This document shows, in pieces, positions 26,120 to 35,454 of a DNA stretch of 64,000 nucleotides. The DNA comes from Bacteroides mediterraneensis (GTDB lineage: Bacteria; Bacteroidota; Bacteroidia; Bacteroidales; Bacteroidaceae): the NCBI RefSeq assembly GCF_900128455.1, contig NZ_LT635783.1, positions 2,644,820-2,708,819 of the forward strand, in the 5' to 3' direction. The notes below the pieces were generated by a model that saw only the letters and a program-made list of their open reading frames with translations, ran no database searches and was not told the origin of the DNA. Each line of letters opens with the position of its first letter. The stretch's first letter is position 1. The position numbers and the translations under genes were made by a program.

Positions 26120-27109
26120 ATGATCAAACTGGATAAAGTAAACTGGGGATTCATCGGATGCGGTGAAGTCACCGAAAAGAAAAGCGGCCCGGCCTTCAAC
26201 ATGATTGAAGGTTCCAAAGTGGTAGCAGTCATGAGCCGTGAAGAAGAGAAAGTGAAATCCTACGCCATACGCCACCAGATTCCCCGGTGGTACACCGATG
26301 CGCAAGAACTGATTGGAGATGAAGATGTGAATGCCATCTACATTGCCACACCTCCCTCTTCGCACGCCACTTTTGCCATCATGGCCATGAAAGCCGGAAA
26401 ACCGGTCTACATCGAGAAACCGATGGCCGCCAGTTACGAAGACTGTGCCCGCATCAACCGTATCTCCAAGGAAACAGGTGTGCCTTGTTTCGTAGCCTAC
26501 TACCGCCGCTACCTGCCTTATTTCCAGAAAGTACGGCAACTGGTCGATGAAGGAGAAATCGGTAACGTCATCAACGTACAGATTCGTTTTGCACAACCGC
26601 CTCGGGCACTGGATTACAACAGCAAGAACCTGCCATGGCGTGTGCAGCCCGATATTGCCGGCGGAGGGTACTTCTACGACCTGGCTCCCCATCAGCTGGA
26701 TTTGCTGCAAGACATGTTCGGCTGCATCCTCGAAGCAGAAGGCTACAAGAGCAACCGCGGCGGACTGTATGAGGCGGAAGACACCATCAGTGCCTGTTTC
26801 AAGTTCGATTCCGGTCTGCCCGGTTCCGGTTCCTGGTGCTTCGTGGCACACGAGTCGGCCAAAGAAGACCGCATCGAAATTATCGGAGATAAAGGCATGA
26901 TTTGTTTCTCTGTCTTCACCTACGACCCGATAGCCTTGCACACCGAACGTGGACGCGAAGAGATACTTCCTCCCAATCCTCCTCACGTACAGCTTCCACT
27001 GATTAAAGCTGTAGTGGAACATCTGCAAGGCAAAGCCGTCTGCACCTGCGATGGAATCAGTGCCACCCCCACCAACTGGGTCATGGACCGCATTCTGAAC
27101 AAACTGTAA
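26120..27109 (+). CDS. Gfo/Idh/MocA-family NAD(P)-dependent oxidoreductase
   Basis: A 329-residue cytoplasmic enzyme. The Rossmann motif is WGFIGCGEVTEKKSGPAF (residues ~9-27); YIATPPSSHATFAIMAMKAGKPVYIEKPMAASYEDC contains the EKP signature with the catalytic Lys; the C-terminal alpha/beta domain includes PDIAGGGYFYDLAPHQLDLLQDMFG with the expected Asp-x-x-x-His. Family members oxidise or reduce sugars, inositols and bile pigments; the substrate here is unknown. Confidence 0.88.
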   Translation: MIKLDKVNWGFIGCGEVTEKKSGPAFNMIEGSKVVAVMSREEEKVKSYAIRHQIPRWYTDAQELIGDEDVNAIYIATPPSSHATFAIMAMKAGKPVYIEKPMAASYEDCARINRISKETGVPCFVAYYRRYLPYFQKVRQLVDEGEIGNVINVQIRFAQPPRALDYNSKNLPWRVQPDIAGGGYFYDLAPHQLDLLQDMFGCILEAEGYKSNRGGLYEAEDTISACFKFDSGLPGSGSWCFVAHESAKEDRIEIIGDKGMICFSVFTYDPIALHTERGREEILPPNPPHVQLPLIKAVVEHLQGKAVCTCDGISATPTNWVMDRILNKL

Positions 27110-27124
27110 AAACAAACTTATAGA

Positions 27125-28285
27125 GTGAAACAACTCTCCTTGTTGACCATACTGCTTGTTTTTCTTCTCTACCCGTCCCATCTTACGGGCCAAGTAGAGA
27201 AGCAAGACAGTGTGGGTATAACCGAACCTACTCCAATATCTGCACCACGACTTTCATTGAGCAGCTTGACCGACGGTATTGTACGTACCATCAAACTGAC
27301 CGGACAAGAAATCAAAAAAGCCGGCATTAAACTGAATACGGTAGATACCACCTACATTTCTCCCAACAAATATAATCTGGCCTTCATGCTGGAACAAAGT
27401 TCCTGGTATGAACATTACCGCTTGGGAAGCAACGATGGACAAAGCTTGAGTTTTGCTCCTCACATCAACACCAAACTGGGGGTCTATTTCGGATGGAGAT
27501 GGATTTTTCTGGGAGTCTCCTTCGACATCAAAGACCTCTTGGGGAAAGGAAAGAACAAGGCTCCCCGAAAGGAGTTTGTATTCAATCTGTATAGTGCCAA
27601 ATTCGGAGTAGACATTTACTACCGGAAAACAGGCAGTGATTTCAAAATTTCTTCGTACGAAAATTTCAGTCTGAGCAAGGACTATACAAACACGCAGTTC
27701 AACGGCTTCCAAAGCAACATCAAAGGACTGAATGCCTACTGGATTTTCAATCACAAACATTTTTCCTATCCGGCAGCCTACAGCCAGTCAACCAACCAAC
27801 GCAAAAGCTGTGGCTCTCTGCTGGCCGGATTCTCTTACTCACAGCATAACATTTCTTTCGACTATACCCAGCTTCCCGACGAGATGCAGCAACAACTCAG
27901 CTCTTCCCTGCAATTCCACAGCCTGCGTTACACTGACTACAATCTTAGTGTGGGATATGGTTACAACTGGGTCTTTGCCAAGAACTGCCTGCTGAATGTG
28001 TCTCTGCTCCCGGCCGTAGCTTACAAGAAGTCACGTATCAACGACCAGCCCACCCAGAGCGGTACCAGCTGGGCACAATGGATTAGAGACATTAACTTCG
28101 ACCTGATTACCCGTGCCGGCATCACGTGGAACAACAGCAAATATTATGTAGGAGCTTCACTCGTACTCCACACCTATGATTACCGGAAACCCACCTTTTC
28201 CATGACCAATTCCTTTGGCAGCCTGCGTATCTACATGGGATTCAATTTCTGGAAAAAGAAAGAATATCGCGACAAAAAAGAATAA
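27125..28285 (+). CDS. Putative outer-membrane beta-barrel protein, DUF4421-like
   Basis: A 386-residue protein starting at GTG, with a signal peptide (KQLSLLTILLVFLLYPSHLTG). The mature protein is rich in alternating aromatic and polar residues, with repeated short strands (GVYFGWRWIFLGVSFDIKDL, YNLSVGYGYNWVFAKNCLLNVSLLPAVAY) and ends in NFW-type residues, consistent with a barrel. The resemblance to DUF4421 is from memory. It follows the oxidoreductase by 15 bp. Confidence 0.6.
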   Translation: MKQLSLLTILLVFLLYPSHLTGQVEKQDSVGITEPTPISAPRLSLSSLTDGIVRTIKLTGQEIKKAGIKLNTVDTTYISPNKYNLAFMLEQSSWYEHYRLGSNDGQSLSFAPHINTKLGVYFGWRWIFLGVSFDIKDLLGKGKNKAPRKEFVFNLYSAKFGVDIYYRKTGSDFKISSYENFSLSKDYTNTQFNGFQSNIKGLNAYWIFNHKHFSYPAAYSQSTNQRKSCGSLLAGFSYSQHNISFDYTQLPDEMQQQLSSSLQFHSLRYTDYNLSVGYGYNWVFAKNCLLNVSLLPAVAYKKSRINDQPTQSGTSWAQWIRDINFDLITRAGITWNNSKYYVGASLVLHTYDYRKPTFSMTNSFGSLRIYMGFNFWKKKEYRDKKE

Positions 28286-28290
28286 AAAAA

Positions 28291-28320
28291 GGAGCTGCCC
28301 CAGTGAATAAAAGCAACTCC
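28291..28320 (-). terminator. Terminator of the FadL-like gene
   Basis: On the minus strand GGAGTTGC pairs with GCAGCTCC (one mismatch) followed by seven T's. It lies between convergent genes, 30 bp after the FadL-like stop codon. Confidence 0.65.
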
Positions 28321-28350
28321 CTATTAAAATAAAACAAACACAATGAACGC

Positions 28351-29970
28351 TTAGAAGTGAACGCCTAGCGTAAGCAACAGCTGATGACGTTCGTTGGTGA
28401 CCTTTGTAACAGGTAAAGCCTCAGAACTGAAGGCATAAAAGTCAGACTTATACACATCATATTTATAAGCCAAATCCGTATAGAACCATTTTCCTCTATA
28501 GCCTAAACCTACAGTGACCGTATTGCGGGAAAGGTCATTCATATATTCTGTATCGGTACGTATATCGTTTGCATTCAGGGATTTGTATGCCCCGTCCTTA
28601 AACGCTGAAGTAGAGAAGTTATAACCCGCTCTTACACTGAAAGCAGAGGCAATACGCGCTTCCGCCCCAATACGTACCGTATGTTGTCCTTTCAGGATAG
28701 ACTTGGTGTACTGATTCTGGTTCTCCATTGGAGTCCCGTCATTGTAAGACATCCGACAAGCGTTATAACCGGCATACTCATATTCCGCACCCAATGCCAA
28801 TGCACTTCCCAAAGTAGTTCCCGCACTGACATTAAATTTCCACGGAGTCACCAAACGGTAATCCTGCAAAGACTCTCCTGCATAAGTCGTCGTCCGTTCA
28901 TCAGCCTTGAACTGCATATTGTCAGCTTCATCCTCGAATTTATAATTCAGTTCCGAATAAATCTCCGAAGAATGTTTGTCAGTCAAACTGTACCAGGTAG
29001 GTGTATGAATGGCCAGACCAAAACGGAACGGAGAATCTTCTATCGGACGGAAAATAGCACCCAGTTTCAAGTTCAATCCAGTTCCTTCCGTACGGAATGC
29101 ATTCCGCAATTCATAATAACCTGAATGATTCCCATCATACACATCTTCCGAATAATAGGTACTGCGCGTATAGTTTACATCGTTCACACCCAGCGTGATA
29201 CCGAAATACATCCGGTCCTCCACATTAAAGGCCACGTTGAAATCATACTCATTGATTCCACCTTCTTCCCGGCTGCGGAAACCGTTTGCATTACCGTTCC
29301 AGCCCATCGGTGCTTGCTTTCCATTGGACAATGTTCCCACTCCGACCAGTTCCGTACGGATACCCATGACGCCCAGATACGGATAATTGGAATAATAAGG
29401 ATCATACGGATTCGAAAGACCACTATGCCCTTCCAGCCCATAATTATAAATATCATCCATATCACTGATGGAGTGGATGGAACCACCTACCAGATTGGCC
29501 ATCTGCTGCGTCTGTGAGAGTCCGCCCAGCATACCTCCAGCTGCAAGCACACGGTTGAAGTTCCGACTTTTATGATAGTTAAAACCAAAATTCAAATAAC
29601 GGAGTGTCGTCCGGTTTCCGATTTTCGTGGAATACACGAAACCAATCTGGTCAAACGAAGCCTTATTCCGTTTGTCATTCATCACACTCCCATTAAAGTC
29701 ACTTTCCGCCTTTGTGATATTCATCCCGAAAGACGTAGACACATCGTGGCCTCTGAAAAGACCGATACCTGCCGGATTGGTACCAATAACCGAAATATCT
29801 GCCCCCAAGGCACTCATGGCTCCACCCATTCCGACAAAACGAGCGGTACCATTCAATTCATCACCTGCATAGCGGGCCGCATCATACGCAGTCTGCGCCA
29901 TGGCCTGTGCACTGCACAGCACTGAACAGGCCACCGCATACATATATCTCTTTTTCATCTTTAATTTCAT
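28351..29970 (-). CDS. OmpP1/FadL-family outer-membrane transporter
   Basis: About 539 residues; start at 29970 (MKLKMKKRYMYAV...) or 29958, both giving a signal peptide cut after QAMAQ. The N-terminus after cleavage (ARYAGDELNGTARFVGMGGAMSALGADISVIGTNPAGIGLFRG) is the FadL hatch motif with the conserved NPA, and the rest is barrel-like. FadL proteins carry hydrophobic molecules across the outer membrane; in Bacteroidetes they are often labelled hemin receptors without proof. It shares a transcript with the upstream WGGY-repeat gene (13-bp gap). Confidence 0.8.
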   Translation of the reverse strand: MKLKMKKRYMYAVACSVLCSAQAMAQTAYDAARYAGDELNGTARFVGMGGAMSALGADISVIGTNPAGIGLFRGHDVSTSFGMNITKAESDFNGSVMNDKRNKASFDQIGFVYSTKIGNRTTLRYLNFGFNYHKSRNFNRVLAAGGMLGGLSQTQQMANLVGGSIHSISDMDDIYNYGLEGHSGLSNPYDPYYSNYPYLGVMGIRTELVGVGTLSNGKQAPMGWNGNANGFRSREEGGINEYDFNVAFNVEDRMYFGITLGVNDVNYTRSTYYSEDVYDGNHSGYYELRNAFRTEGTGLNLKLGAIFRPIEDSPFRFGLAIHTPTWYSLTDKHSSEIYSELNYKFEDEADNMQFKADERTTTYAGESLQDYRLVTPWKFNVSAGTTLGSALALGAEYEYAGYNACRMSYNDGTPMENQNQYTKSILKGQHTVRIGAEARIASAFSVRAGYNFSTSAFKDGAYKSLNANDIRTDTEYMNDLSRNTVTVGLGYRGKWFYTDLAYKYDVYKSDFYAFSSEALPVTKVTNERHQLLLTLGVHF

Positions 29971-29983
29971 TTTATTTACACAT

Positions 29984-31162
29984 TTATCTTCTGCGAGCGC
30001 CACCGCCGCCACCGGTACTTACACCTCTGGAAGAACTGCCGCCACCCGTAGTGGAACGATAGCTACCTCCTCCAAAATTACTGTAGCTCCTGACAGAAGA
30101 ATTTGAATTTGTCCGTGAATTATTGAATCCGTTCGTCCGGTTCGAGTTCTGATTCATCCGATTGAACACATCCGTATTACGATAGGAATTCGGACGTGTG
30201 CTGCTGGGACGAGAATAAGTGGACTCACCTAATCCCTGCGACGGACGCGTATATCTTGTGCCCGTACTCCGCACTCTGGAAGCACCATCCGGACGGATAG
30301 AACGTATACCGTCAGTACCGGTTACGACACGACCTCCCGTTCTTCCATTACGGTCGAACACAGGGCCTACAGTACCTCTCCGTGCTACATTCTCCGCACG
30401 ACGGTTGTTATAGGAATAAGGACGCCCCTGATAAGCACTACCCCATCCATAATGCGGATAATGGTGATGCCCGACGGCACCCCAATAACCACCCCAGTAA
30501 CCTCCCCAATAGCCACCATACCAATAAGGAGAATACCATGGAGAGTACCAGCTGCTATAGTACCATGGAGAATACCATCCCCAGCCAAAGCTCGGTCCGG
30601 CAATGCTCCAGTTCCATCTCCAATCCCACCACAACGGATTGCTGTAAGTAGGGAACACGTATGCATACAGTCCGTCGTCATATACGTTCCAGTCCCAGGA
30701 AGGGAAGGCTCCGTATACCACGTCCCAGTATAAGGGGCTGCTCACCGGAATGGCATAGCGCGGGCTCCGGAAACGGACGATGCGCATGGCATACTCATAA
30801 TCATCTTGTGAACCTTCAAAGCCGTTCACCCATTCTCCCCGCTCTCCATACGGTTTTTCCTGTATGTAAAGCGTATCGTTCTGCATGGAGAACGTGTTCT
30901 CCCGTGAAGTGTACCGACGGTTGTACTCGTCCACATCACGCGTATTTCCTGCCGCATCCTTCACCACCACCGGAGTGGAAGTAGACGATGCAGAATATAC
31001 CGCTGTCCCCTGATTCTGCTTCGGGGCTACTACGGTCTCCTTCTTCGTTTCTGCCTTCTTCTTAGGCACGAAGTAAAGGTCGTCGTTACTCTGGGCCGCC
31101 ACAAAAAGCGGTAAACTTGCCCATATCAACGAAGCAAATACTTTCAACTTCCTCATAGTCAT
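29984..31162 (-). CDS. Secreted Trp/Gly/Tyr-repeat and Ser/Arg/Gly-rich protein of unknown function
   Basis: About 392 residues from the start at 31162. A signal peptide ends near LPLFVAAQ. Residues ~25-105 are a Lys/Thr-rich and mixed region. The middle (~140-225) is extremely Trp/Tyr/Gly-rich, with WSPYYWGGYWGGYWGGYW-type repeats and a His cluster (GHHHYPHYGW). The C-terminal ~150 residues are Arg/Ser/Asn/Gly-rich and end GGGSSSRGVSTGGGGGARRR. I do not recognise a family. Composition suggests a surface or polysaccharide-associated protein. It is first in an operon with the FadL-like gene and has its own promoter. Confidence 0.65.
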   Translation of the reverse strand: MTMRKLKVFASLIWASLPLFVAAQSNDDLYFVPKKKAETKKETVVAPKQNQGTAVYSASSTSTPVVVKDAAGNTRDVDEYNRRYTSRENTFSMQNDTLYIQEKPYGERGEWVNGFEGSQDDYEYAMRIVRFRSPRYAIPVSSPLYWDVVYGAFPSWDWNVYDDGLYAYVFPTYSNPLWWDWRWNWSIAGPSFGWGWYSPWYYSSWYSPWYSPYWYGGYWGGYWGGYWGAVGHHHYPHYGWGSAYQGRPYSYNNRRAENVARRGTVGPVFDRNGRTGGRVVTGTDGIRSIRPDGASRVRSTGTRYTRPSQGLGESTYSRPSSTRPNSYRNTDVFNRMNQNSNRTNGFNNSRTNSNSSVRSYSNFGGGSYRSTTGGGSSSRGVSTGGGGGARRR

Positions 31163-31195
31163 ATCTTTTAACGGTTTTACCTTTTTATTCTGGTA

Positions 31196-31226
31196 CAAAA
31201 ATAGGAAGATATTTCTCCCCATCAAG
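31196..31226 (-). promoter_or_regulatory. Promoter of the WGGY-repeat/FadL-like operon
   Basis: On the minus strand: CTTG (31226-31223), a 19-nt spacer, TATTTTTG (31203-31196). It matches the Bacteroides consensus with one change in the upstream box and leaves a ~28-nt leader. Confidence 0.6.
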
Positions 31227-31228
31227 CA

Positions 31229-31258
31229 GGAAATCCCTATTTCAAGGTAGGGATTTCC
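31229..31258 (-). terminator. Hairpin at the end of the biotin operon
   Basis: GGAAATCCCTA pairs perfectly with TAGGGATTTCC around an 8-nt loop, 24 bp after the transporter stop codon. There is no T run on the minus strand. It abuts the promoter of the next minus-strand operon. Confidence 0.55.
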
Positions 31259-31281
31259 CTAAACTTGCCGTTCAAGGAGCA

Positions 31282-32157
31282 TCACGCTCCACTTTTCTTT
31301 TCTGCCCAGTACACCCCGCACAAAATACAAGCTGCCCCCACTGCCGAAGTGAACGTCAGTACTTCCCCTAAAATCAGCATGGAAGCGCCCAGCGTAACCA
31401 GCGGACTCAGGTAAATATAATTGGAGGTATGCATCACCCCTATCTTTTTCAGCGCAACGTTCCAAGCCACAAAACAGACCAGCGAGGCCACCAGCGCCAG
31501 AAACAACAGATTCATCCACACAGCCGGTTGTGACAATATCCCCACATTGCCACGAAACGGAAAGATAGCGAACATCGGCAAGATAGTGACCAATCCGTAG
31601 AAAAACACTTTCCGGGTGATGAACGACACCGGATAATGCGACAATCTGCGAATCACCAGACTGTAGCAGGCCCATGAAAAAGCCGCCGACAGTATCAGCA
31701 AATCTCCCCATGGAGACACTTTCAATCCTTCTTTTCCTCCGAAAACAATCAGACCGACCCCACACAAGGCCAGTACCGAGCCCGCCAACAGGTGTACTCC
31801 CAGACGTACCTCTTTGTAATAAGCCGCCGAGAGAAAAGCCGTCAGCAAAGGAGCCGTACACAGCAAAAAAGCCACATTCGATGCCTGCGTCATTCCCAAC
31901 GCCGTATTCTCCGTATAAAAATAAAGCGACCCGCCAAAGAAACCGGCCAATGCCAGCAACCCCTCTTCCTTCCAGCTATTAGCCAGCAACCGACGAGGAG
32001 CAATCAGCCAGATACCTGCATACGCCACCAGAAAACGGTAGAAAAAGATTTCATGCGGATGCAGCCCATGCTGAATCAGTACCTTGGTCGAAATATAGGT
32101 CAGCCCCCATACCACCACCACGGCAATAGCCAGTAAATGATAATACCCCTGTTTCAC
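31282..32157 (-). CDS. EamA/DMT-family membrane transporter at the end of the biotin operon
   Basis: A 291-residue protein with about ten hydrophobic helices in two EamA repeats (LAIAVVVVWGLTYISTKVLIQ near the start; LLILSAAFSWACYSLVIRRLS near residue 150). DMT proteins export or import small metabolites. It starts 10 bp after the bioD stop, so it is co-transcribed with biotin synthesis; a role in moving biotin, a precursor or S-adenosyl compounds is possible but only inferred from position. Confidence 0.82.
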   Translation of the reverse strand: MKQGYYHLLAIAVVVVWGLTYISTKVLIQHGLHPHEIFFYRFLVAYAGIWLIAPRRLLANSWKEEGLLALAGFFGGSLYFYTENTALGMTQASNVAFLLCTAPLLTAFLSAAYYKEVRLGVHLLAGSVLALCGVGLIVFGGKEGLKVSPWGDLLILSAAFSWACYSLVIRRLSHYPVSFITRKVFFYGLVTILPMFAIFPFRGNVGILSQPAVWMNLLFLALVASLVCFVAWNVALKKIGVMHTSNYIYLSPLVTLGASMLILGEVLTFTSAVGAACILCGVYWAEKKSGA

Positions 32158-32167
32158 TTTCTTCCTT

Positions 32168-32818
32168 TTATTTATTACCTAAAAACGGAATCACCACGAA
32201 CTCTGCTTCCGGATATTCCCGTTTCAGCAAATCGCGCATGTATTCCTCCGTATCCCGACGGATAATTTCATCGTCTTCCTCCGGGAAAAGATTGTAGGCC
32301 AGCGTATGCAGACGGATGCCCCGGCGGCTCATCGCCTCCAAGCTCAGCAACGTATGGTTGATGCTTCCCAGTCGTCCGGAAGTCACGAACACCAGCGGAT
32401 ACTGTTTCTGCGCTACGTAGTCAATGGTCAGCAGGTCGCGCGTCAAAGGCACCATCAGTCCCCCGGCCCCTTCCAGCAGCACCGCATCGTAACGCTCACT
32501 CAACGCCTGCGTAGCCCGTTCAATCTTGTCGAAGTCAATCGAACGCTTGTCAATCTCTGCAGCCAGGTGCGGAGAGCAGGGATAAGAAAAAATCTCCGGC
32601 ATCGTCAACCGTTCCTTATCCTCCGGCAACAAGCCTGTACCCATAATCCGACGGTGCAGCTCGATGTCTTCCGACAAGTCCGTATTGCCCGTCTGAATCA
32701 GTTTCTCCGTAATGGTGCGAATACCCCGCTCGTTCCATGTCTTGGCCAGATAGGCCGTGGCATAACTCTTTCCGATGTTCGTGTCGATGCCACTCACAAA
32801 ATATACATTTTTTTTCAT
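32168..32818 (-). CDS. bioD: Dethiobiotin synthetase
   Basis: A 216-residue ATP-dependent enzyme that closes the ureido ring of 7,8-diaminopelargonate with CO2. The P-loop is VSGIDTNIGKSYA (Lys17), with LLEGAGGLMVPL near residue 115 and FVTSGRLGSINHTLLSLEAM near 145, all typical of BioD. Normal length. It lies between bioC (21-bp gap) and the transporter (10-bp gap). Confidence 0.94.
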   Translation of the reverse strand: MKKNVYFVSGIDTNIGKSYATAYLAKTWNERGIRTITEKLIQTGNTDLSEDIELHRRIMGTGLLPEDKERLTMPEIFSYPCSPHLAAEIDKRSIDFDKIERATQALSERYDAVLLEGAGGLMVPLTRDLLTIDYVAQKQYPLVFVTSGRLGSINHTLLSLEAMSRRGIRLHTLAYNLFPEEDDEIIRRDTEEYMRDLLKREYPEAEFVVIPFLGNK

Positions 32819-32839
32819 TTCCGTATCGCTTTTAGTATT

Positions 32840-33589
32840 TTATTTTCTACATATCATATAAATAGGATGAAAGGTGAGATACACCCTGCCCCGCTCATCC
32901 GAAAACCGCTCCGTATAATTCCGGCAAAACTCCTGCAGCCTGCCACGCGTCCAGGCCTGTGCCGCCGTACCCGTCACTCCCGTCTCTTTCAAGTGCCGCA
33001 ACACCTCCAGCGGGGAAGCGAACGAAAGGCGCAACTGCTCCTCGTGGGCATACACCACCTCGTAACGGGCAGCCAGCATCTTCCGCAGTGCCTCCAACGA
33101 CGGATACGAAAGCCCCGCCGAAGCCAGCGTCGCCACCTCCTCCGTGTTGTGAGGGCCGAAAGTACTGAAAGCCAGGTAGCCCCCCTCGTGCAGCAGCCTT
33201 CGGCACCCTGAAAAAAAACGCGGCAGGTCGTCAAACCACTGCACCGCCGAGCACGACACAATCAGGTCCTGCCCTTCCGGGAAAGCCAGCGTCTCCGCAT
33301 CCTTCGCCACGAAATGCACCTTCTCACCCAGCACATCGGCCAGATAGGGTTTCACCTCCGGACAAAGGTCGTTCAGCCACATCTCTTCCGGAGTTGCCTG
33401 TTTCAGGTACATCCGCGTGAACATGCCCGTGCCGCAACCAATCTCCAGCACCCGTTCCGGTACGTCTGCCGGAATATAACGGCCCGTCAGTTCCGCCATC
33501 CGCGACGCCACGTAACGCTGCACGTCAGCCTTGTCCAGGTAAGTACCCACGGCCTTCGCAAAACGCCGACTGATCAGGGTCTTGTCCAT
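32840..33589 (-). CDS. bioC: Malonyl-ACP O-methyltransferase
   Basis: A 249-residue SAM-dependent methyltransferase that methylates malonyl-ACP to start pimelate synthesis on the fatty-acid machinery. It begins with the BioC-like MDKTLISRRFAKAVGTYLDKADVQRYVASRM, has motif I VLEIGCGTGMFTRMYL near residue 46, and LIVSCSAVQWFDDLPRF near 110. It overlaps the end of bioG by 16 bp, so the pair that makes and later removes the methyl ester are coupled. Confidence 0.9.
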   Translation of the reverse strand: MDKTLISRRFAKAVGTYLDKADVQRYVASRMAELTGRYIPADVPERVLEIGCGTGMFTRMYLKQATPEEMWLNDLCPEVKPYLADVLGEKVHFVAKDAETLAFPEGQDLIVSCSAVQWFDDLPRFFSGCRRLLHEGGYLAFSTFGPHNTEEVATLASAGLSYPSLEALRKMLAARYEVVYAHEEQLRLSFASPLEVLRHLKETGVTGTAAQAWTRGRLQEFCRNYTERFSDERGRVYLTFHPIYMICRK

Positions 33590-34242
33590 AAACTACTTTC
33601 TCCGCTCAGCAACTGCCGGAACAGCTCCTCGTCATAGTGTTCCACATCTTTCTCTTCCACCGGTACGCCTTGCCAGGCTTCCCGCTGGTTCTGCGGCGGG
33701 AAAATCTTGTCCGAGGTCCCGACAATCGCCTTGTCCCAGCTCCACTCCCACACCGGAAGGGCCTTCACCATCGTCCATTCGTCTGCCAGTTCCTGCTGCA
33801 AATCGTCCAACGTCCGATAAGGATGATGTGCCAAAAACAGTTTCACCTGCGCCGCCGACCCGCAAATCCGCCGACGGAAACGTACCAGCACCGGTTCCGA
33901 GAAATTCTCCAGCGTTCCCCGGAAGATGGCTTCCGGAATCCCTTTGGTGTCATGGATGGGATAAGGGGTACCGTTCACAGCCAGCCTCATCCCGTAGGGA
34001 TAATCCTTCCCTGTCAATGTCTGGCAGGCCACCCATACGCCCATAGACCAGGCCAGGACCCGTATCTCCTGATAGCCGTCCAACAGGCTGTAGTCAAAGT
34101 CCATATTCTTGTAATCAAAACACAGCAAGTAATCGCACCCTTCCGGGACCGGACTGCCAAACAGGTTTTCGTCCGAACCCCAGCCCGCAAAGAAAAGCAG
34201 CAACACCGGGTTTCCTTCCTTCTTGATAAACAGTTGTTTCAT
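33574..34242 (-). CDS. bioG: Pimeloyl-ACP methyl ester esterase, BioG type (DUF452)
   Basis: A 222-residue alpha/beta hydrolase. BioG proteins cut the methyl ester of pimeloyl-ACP, ending the elongation that BioC began. The oxyanion loop is LLFFAGWGSDENLF (residues ~15-28), the nucleophile elbow VLAWSMGVWVA has Ser66, and DFDYSLLDGYQEIRV precedes it. BioH and BioG are non-homologous substitutes; the DUF452-type N-terminus marks this one as BioG. It is coupled to bioC. Confidence 0.88.
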   Translation of the reverse strand: MKQLFIKKEGNPVLLLFFAGWGSDENLFGSPVPEGCDYLLCFDYKNMDFDYSLLDGYQEIRVLAWSMGVWVACQTLTGKDYPYGMRLAVNGTPYPIHDTKGIPEAIFRGTLENFSEPVLVRFRRRICGSAAQVKLFLAHHPYRTLDDLQQELADEWTMVKALPVWEWSWDKAIVGTSDKIFPPQNQREAWQGVPVEEKDVEHYDEELFRQLLSGESSLWTRP

Positions 34243-34261
34243 ACCTTCAATTCTTTCCGAT

Positions 34262-35437
34262 TCATTCCTTCAATTCGTGACACAAACGCGCCACTTCATC
34301 CTCTTCAATCAACGCGGTCAGCGAGAAACGTAACCGTGCCGTCCCTTCGGGTACCGTAGGCGGACGCACGGGCAATACATAAAAGCCGTGTTCCTGCATC
34401 TGCATGGCCTTCCAGATGGCCTTCTCGTTGGCTCCTACCACCAAGGGAATGATGTGGCTTTCCGACGGGCAATCGGCCCCGCTTTCACGGATAGCCGCCC
34501 GCAGAAGCCCCGAAATCTGTGCCAGGTGCTCCCGCCGTGCCTGCATCTCCTCCAAGCGCGACAAGACGAAGCGCGTCCAAGCCACGTTGAGAGGAGGCAA
34601 TGCCGTAGTGAAAATCAACGTCCGCATCCGGTTCACCAGGTAATCCCGAATCACTTTCCGGCACACCACATACGCCCCGACAGAAGCCATCGCCTTGCCG
34701 AAGGTACCGCACAGGAAATCAATCTCCTTCAGGCAGCCTTGTTCCTCGGCCACCCCCAGTCCGTGCGCCCCCCGCACCGCAATGCCATGCGCCTCGTCCA
34801 CATACAGGATCACGTGGTCATAACGACGCTTCAGTTCCACCAGGCGGTCGAGCGAAGCCACATCACCGTCCATGCTGAACACACTTTCTGTCACGATGAT
34901 AATTCGGTGATACGAACCGTGATACTTAGCCAGCAGATTCTCTAACTGTGCATAGTCCTGATGGCGGTAGCGGATGCACTTGGCCGCCGACAGGCGGATG
35001 CCGTCAATCAGGCTCGCATGCACCAGTTTATCGGCCAGAATCAAGGTATTCGCATCGGTCACCGCCGGCAGAATCCCCGTATTCATGTGATACCCGCTGC
35101 TGAACACCAGTGCACTCTCCGCCCCGAAGAGCGAAGCCAGCAACGTTTCCAATTCCCGATAAGCAGGGAAGTTGCCCGTCAGCAACCGTGAGGACGAGGA
35201 AGAAAAGCACAAGTCCCTCTCCTTCACCGTCCGCAGAAATTCCTCGCGCAACGCTTTGTCCGAAGCCAGTCCCAGGTAATCGTTCGACGACAGGTTCAGC
35301 ATCCGCCGTCCGTCGGCTTCAATCCATTTCCCGTCACAGCAGGTTTCCGGCAACACACGCAAATTGCCGCACGCCTCCAGCTGTTCCAGTTCCTGCTGGA
35401 AATCCCTTTCCCATCCGGGTTGTATTTCATTTTCCAT
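34262..35437 (-). CDS. bioF: 8-amino-7-oxononanoate synthase
   Basis: A 391-residue PLP enzyme condensing pimeloyl-ACP/CoA with L-alanine. Motifs are LNLSSNDYLGLASD near residue 48, FSSGYHMNTGILPAV near 112, the PLP-contacting ILYVDEAHGIAVRGAHGLG near 210 and the Schiff-base Lys248 in CGTFGKAMASVGAYV. Typical length. Gaps to bioA and bioG are 17 and 19 bp. Confidence 0.94.
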   Translation of the reverse strand: MENEIQPGWERDFQQELEQLEACGNLRVLPETCCDGKWIEADGRRMLNLSSNDYLGLASDKALREEFLRTVKERDLCFSSSSSRLLTGNFPAYRELETLLASLFGAESALVFSSGYHMNTGILPAVTDANTLILADKLVHASLIDGIRLSAAKCIRYRHQDYAQLENLLAKYHGSYHRIIIVTESVFSMDGDVASLDRLVELKRRYDHVILYVDEAHGIAVRGAHGLGVAEEQGCLKEIDFLCGTFGKAMASVGAYVVCRKVIRDYLVNRMRTLIFTTALPPLNVAWTRFVLSRLEEMQARREHLAQISGLLRAAIRESGADCPSESHIIPLVVGANEKAIWKAMQMQEHGFYVLPVRPPTVPEGTARLRFSLTALIEEDEVARLCHELKE

Positions 35438-35454
35438 GATGTTTCTCCTTGTTT

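Noticed and set aside
26114..27205. 363-residue minus-strand ORF opposite the Gfo/Idh gene
   Set aside because: The plus-strand reading has the Rossmann and EKP motifs; the antisense ORF has none.
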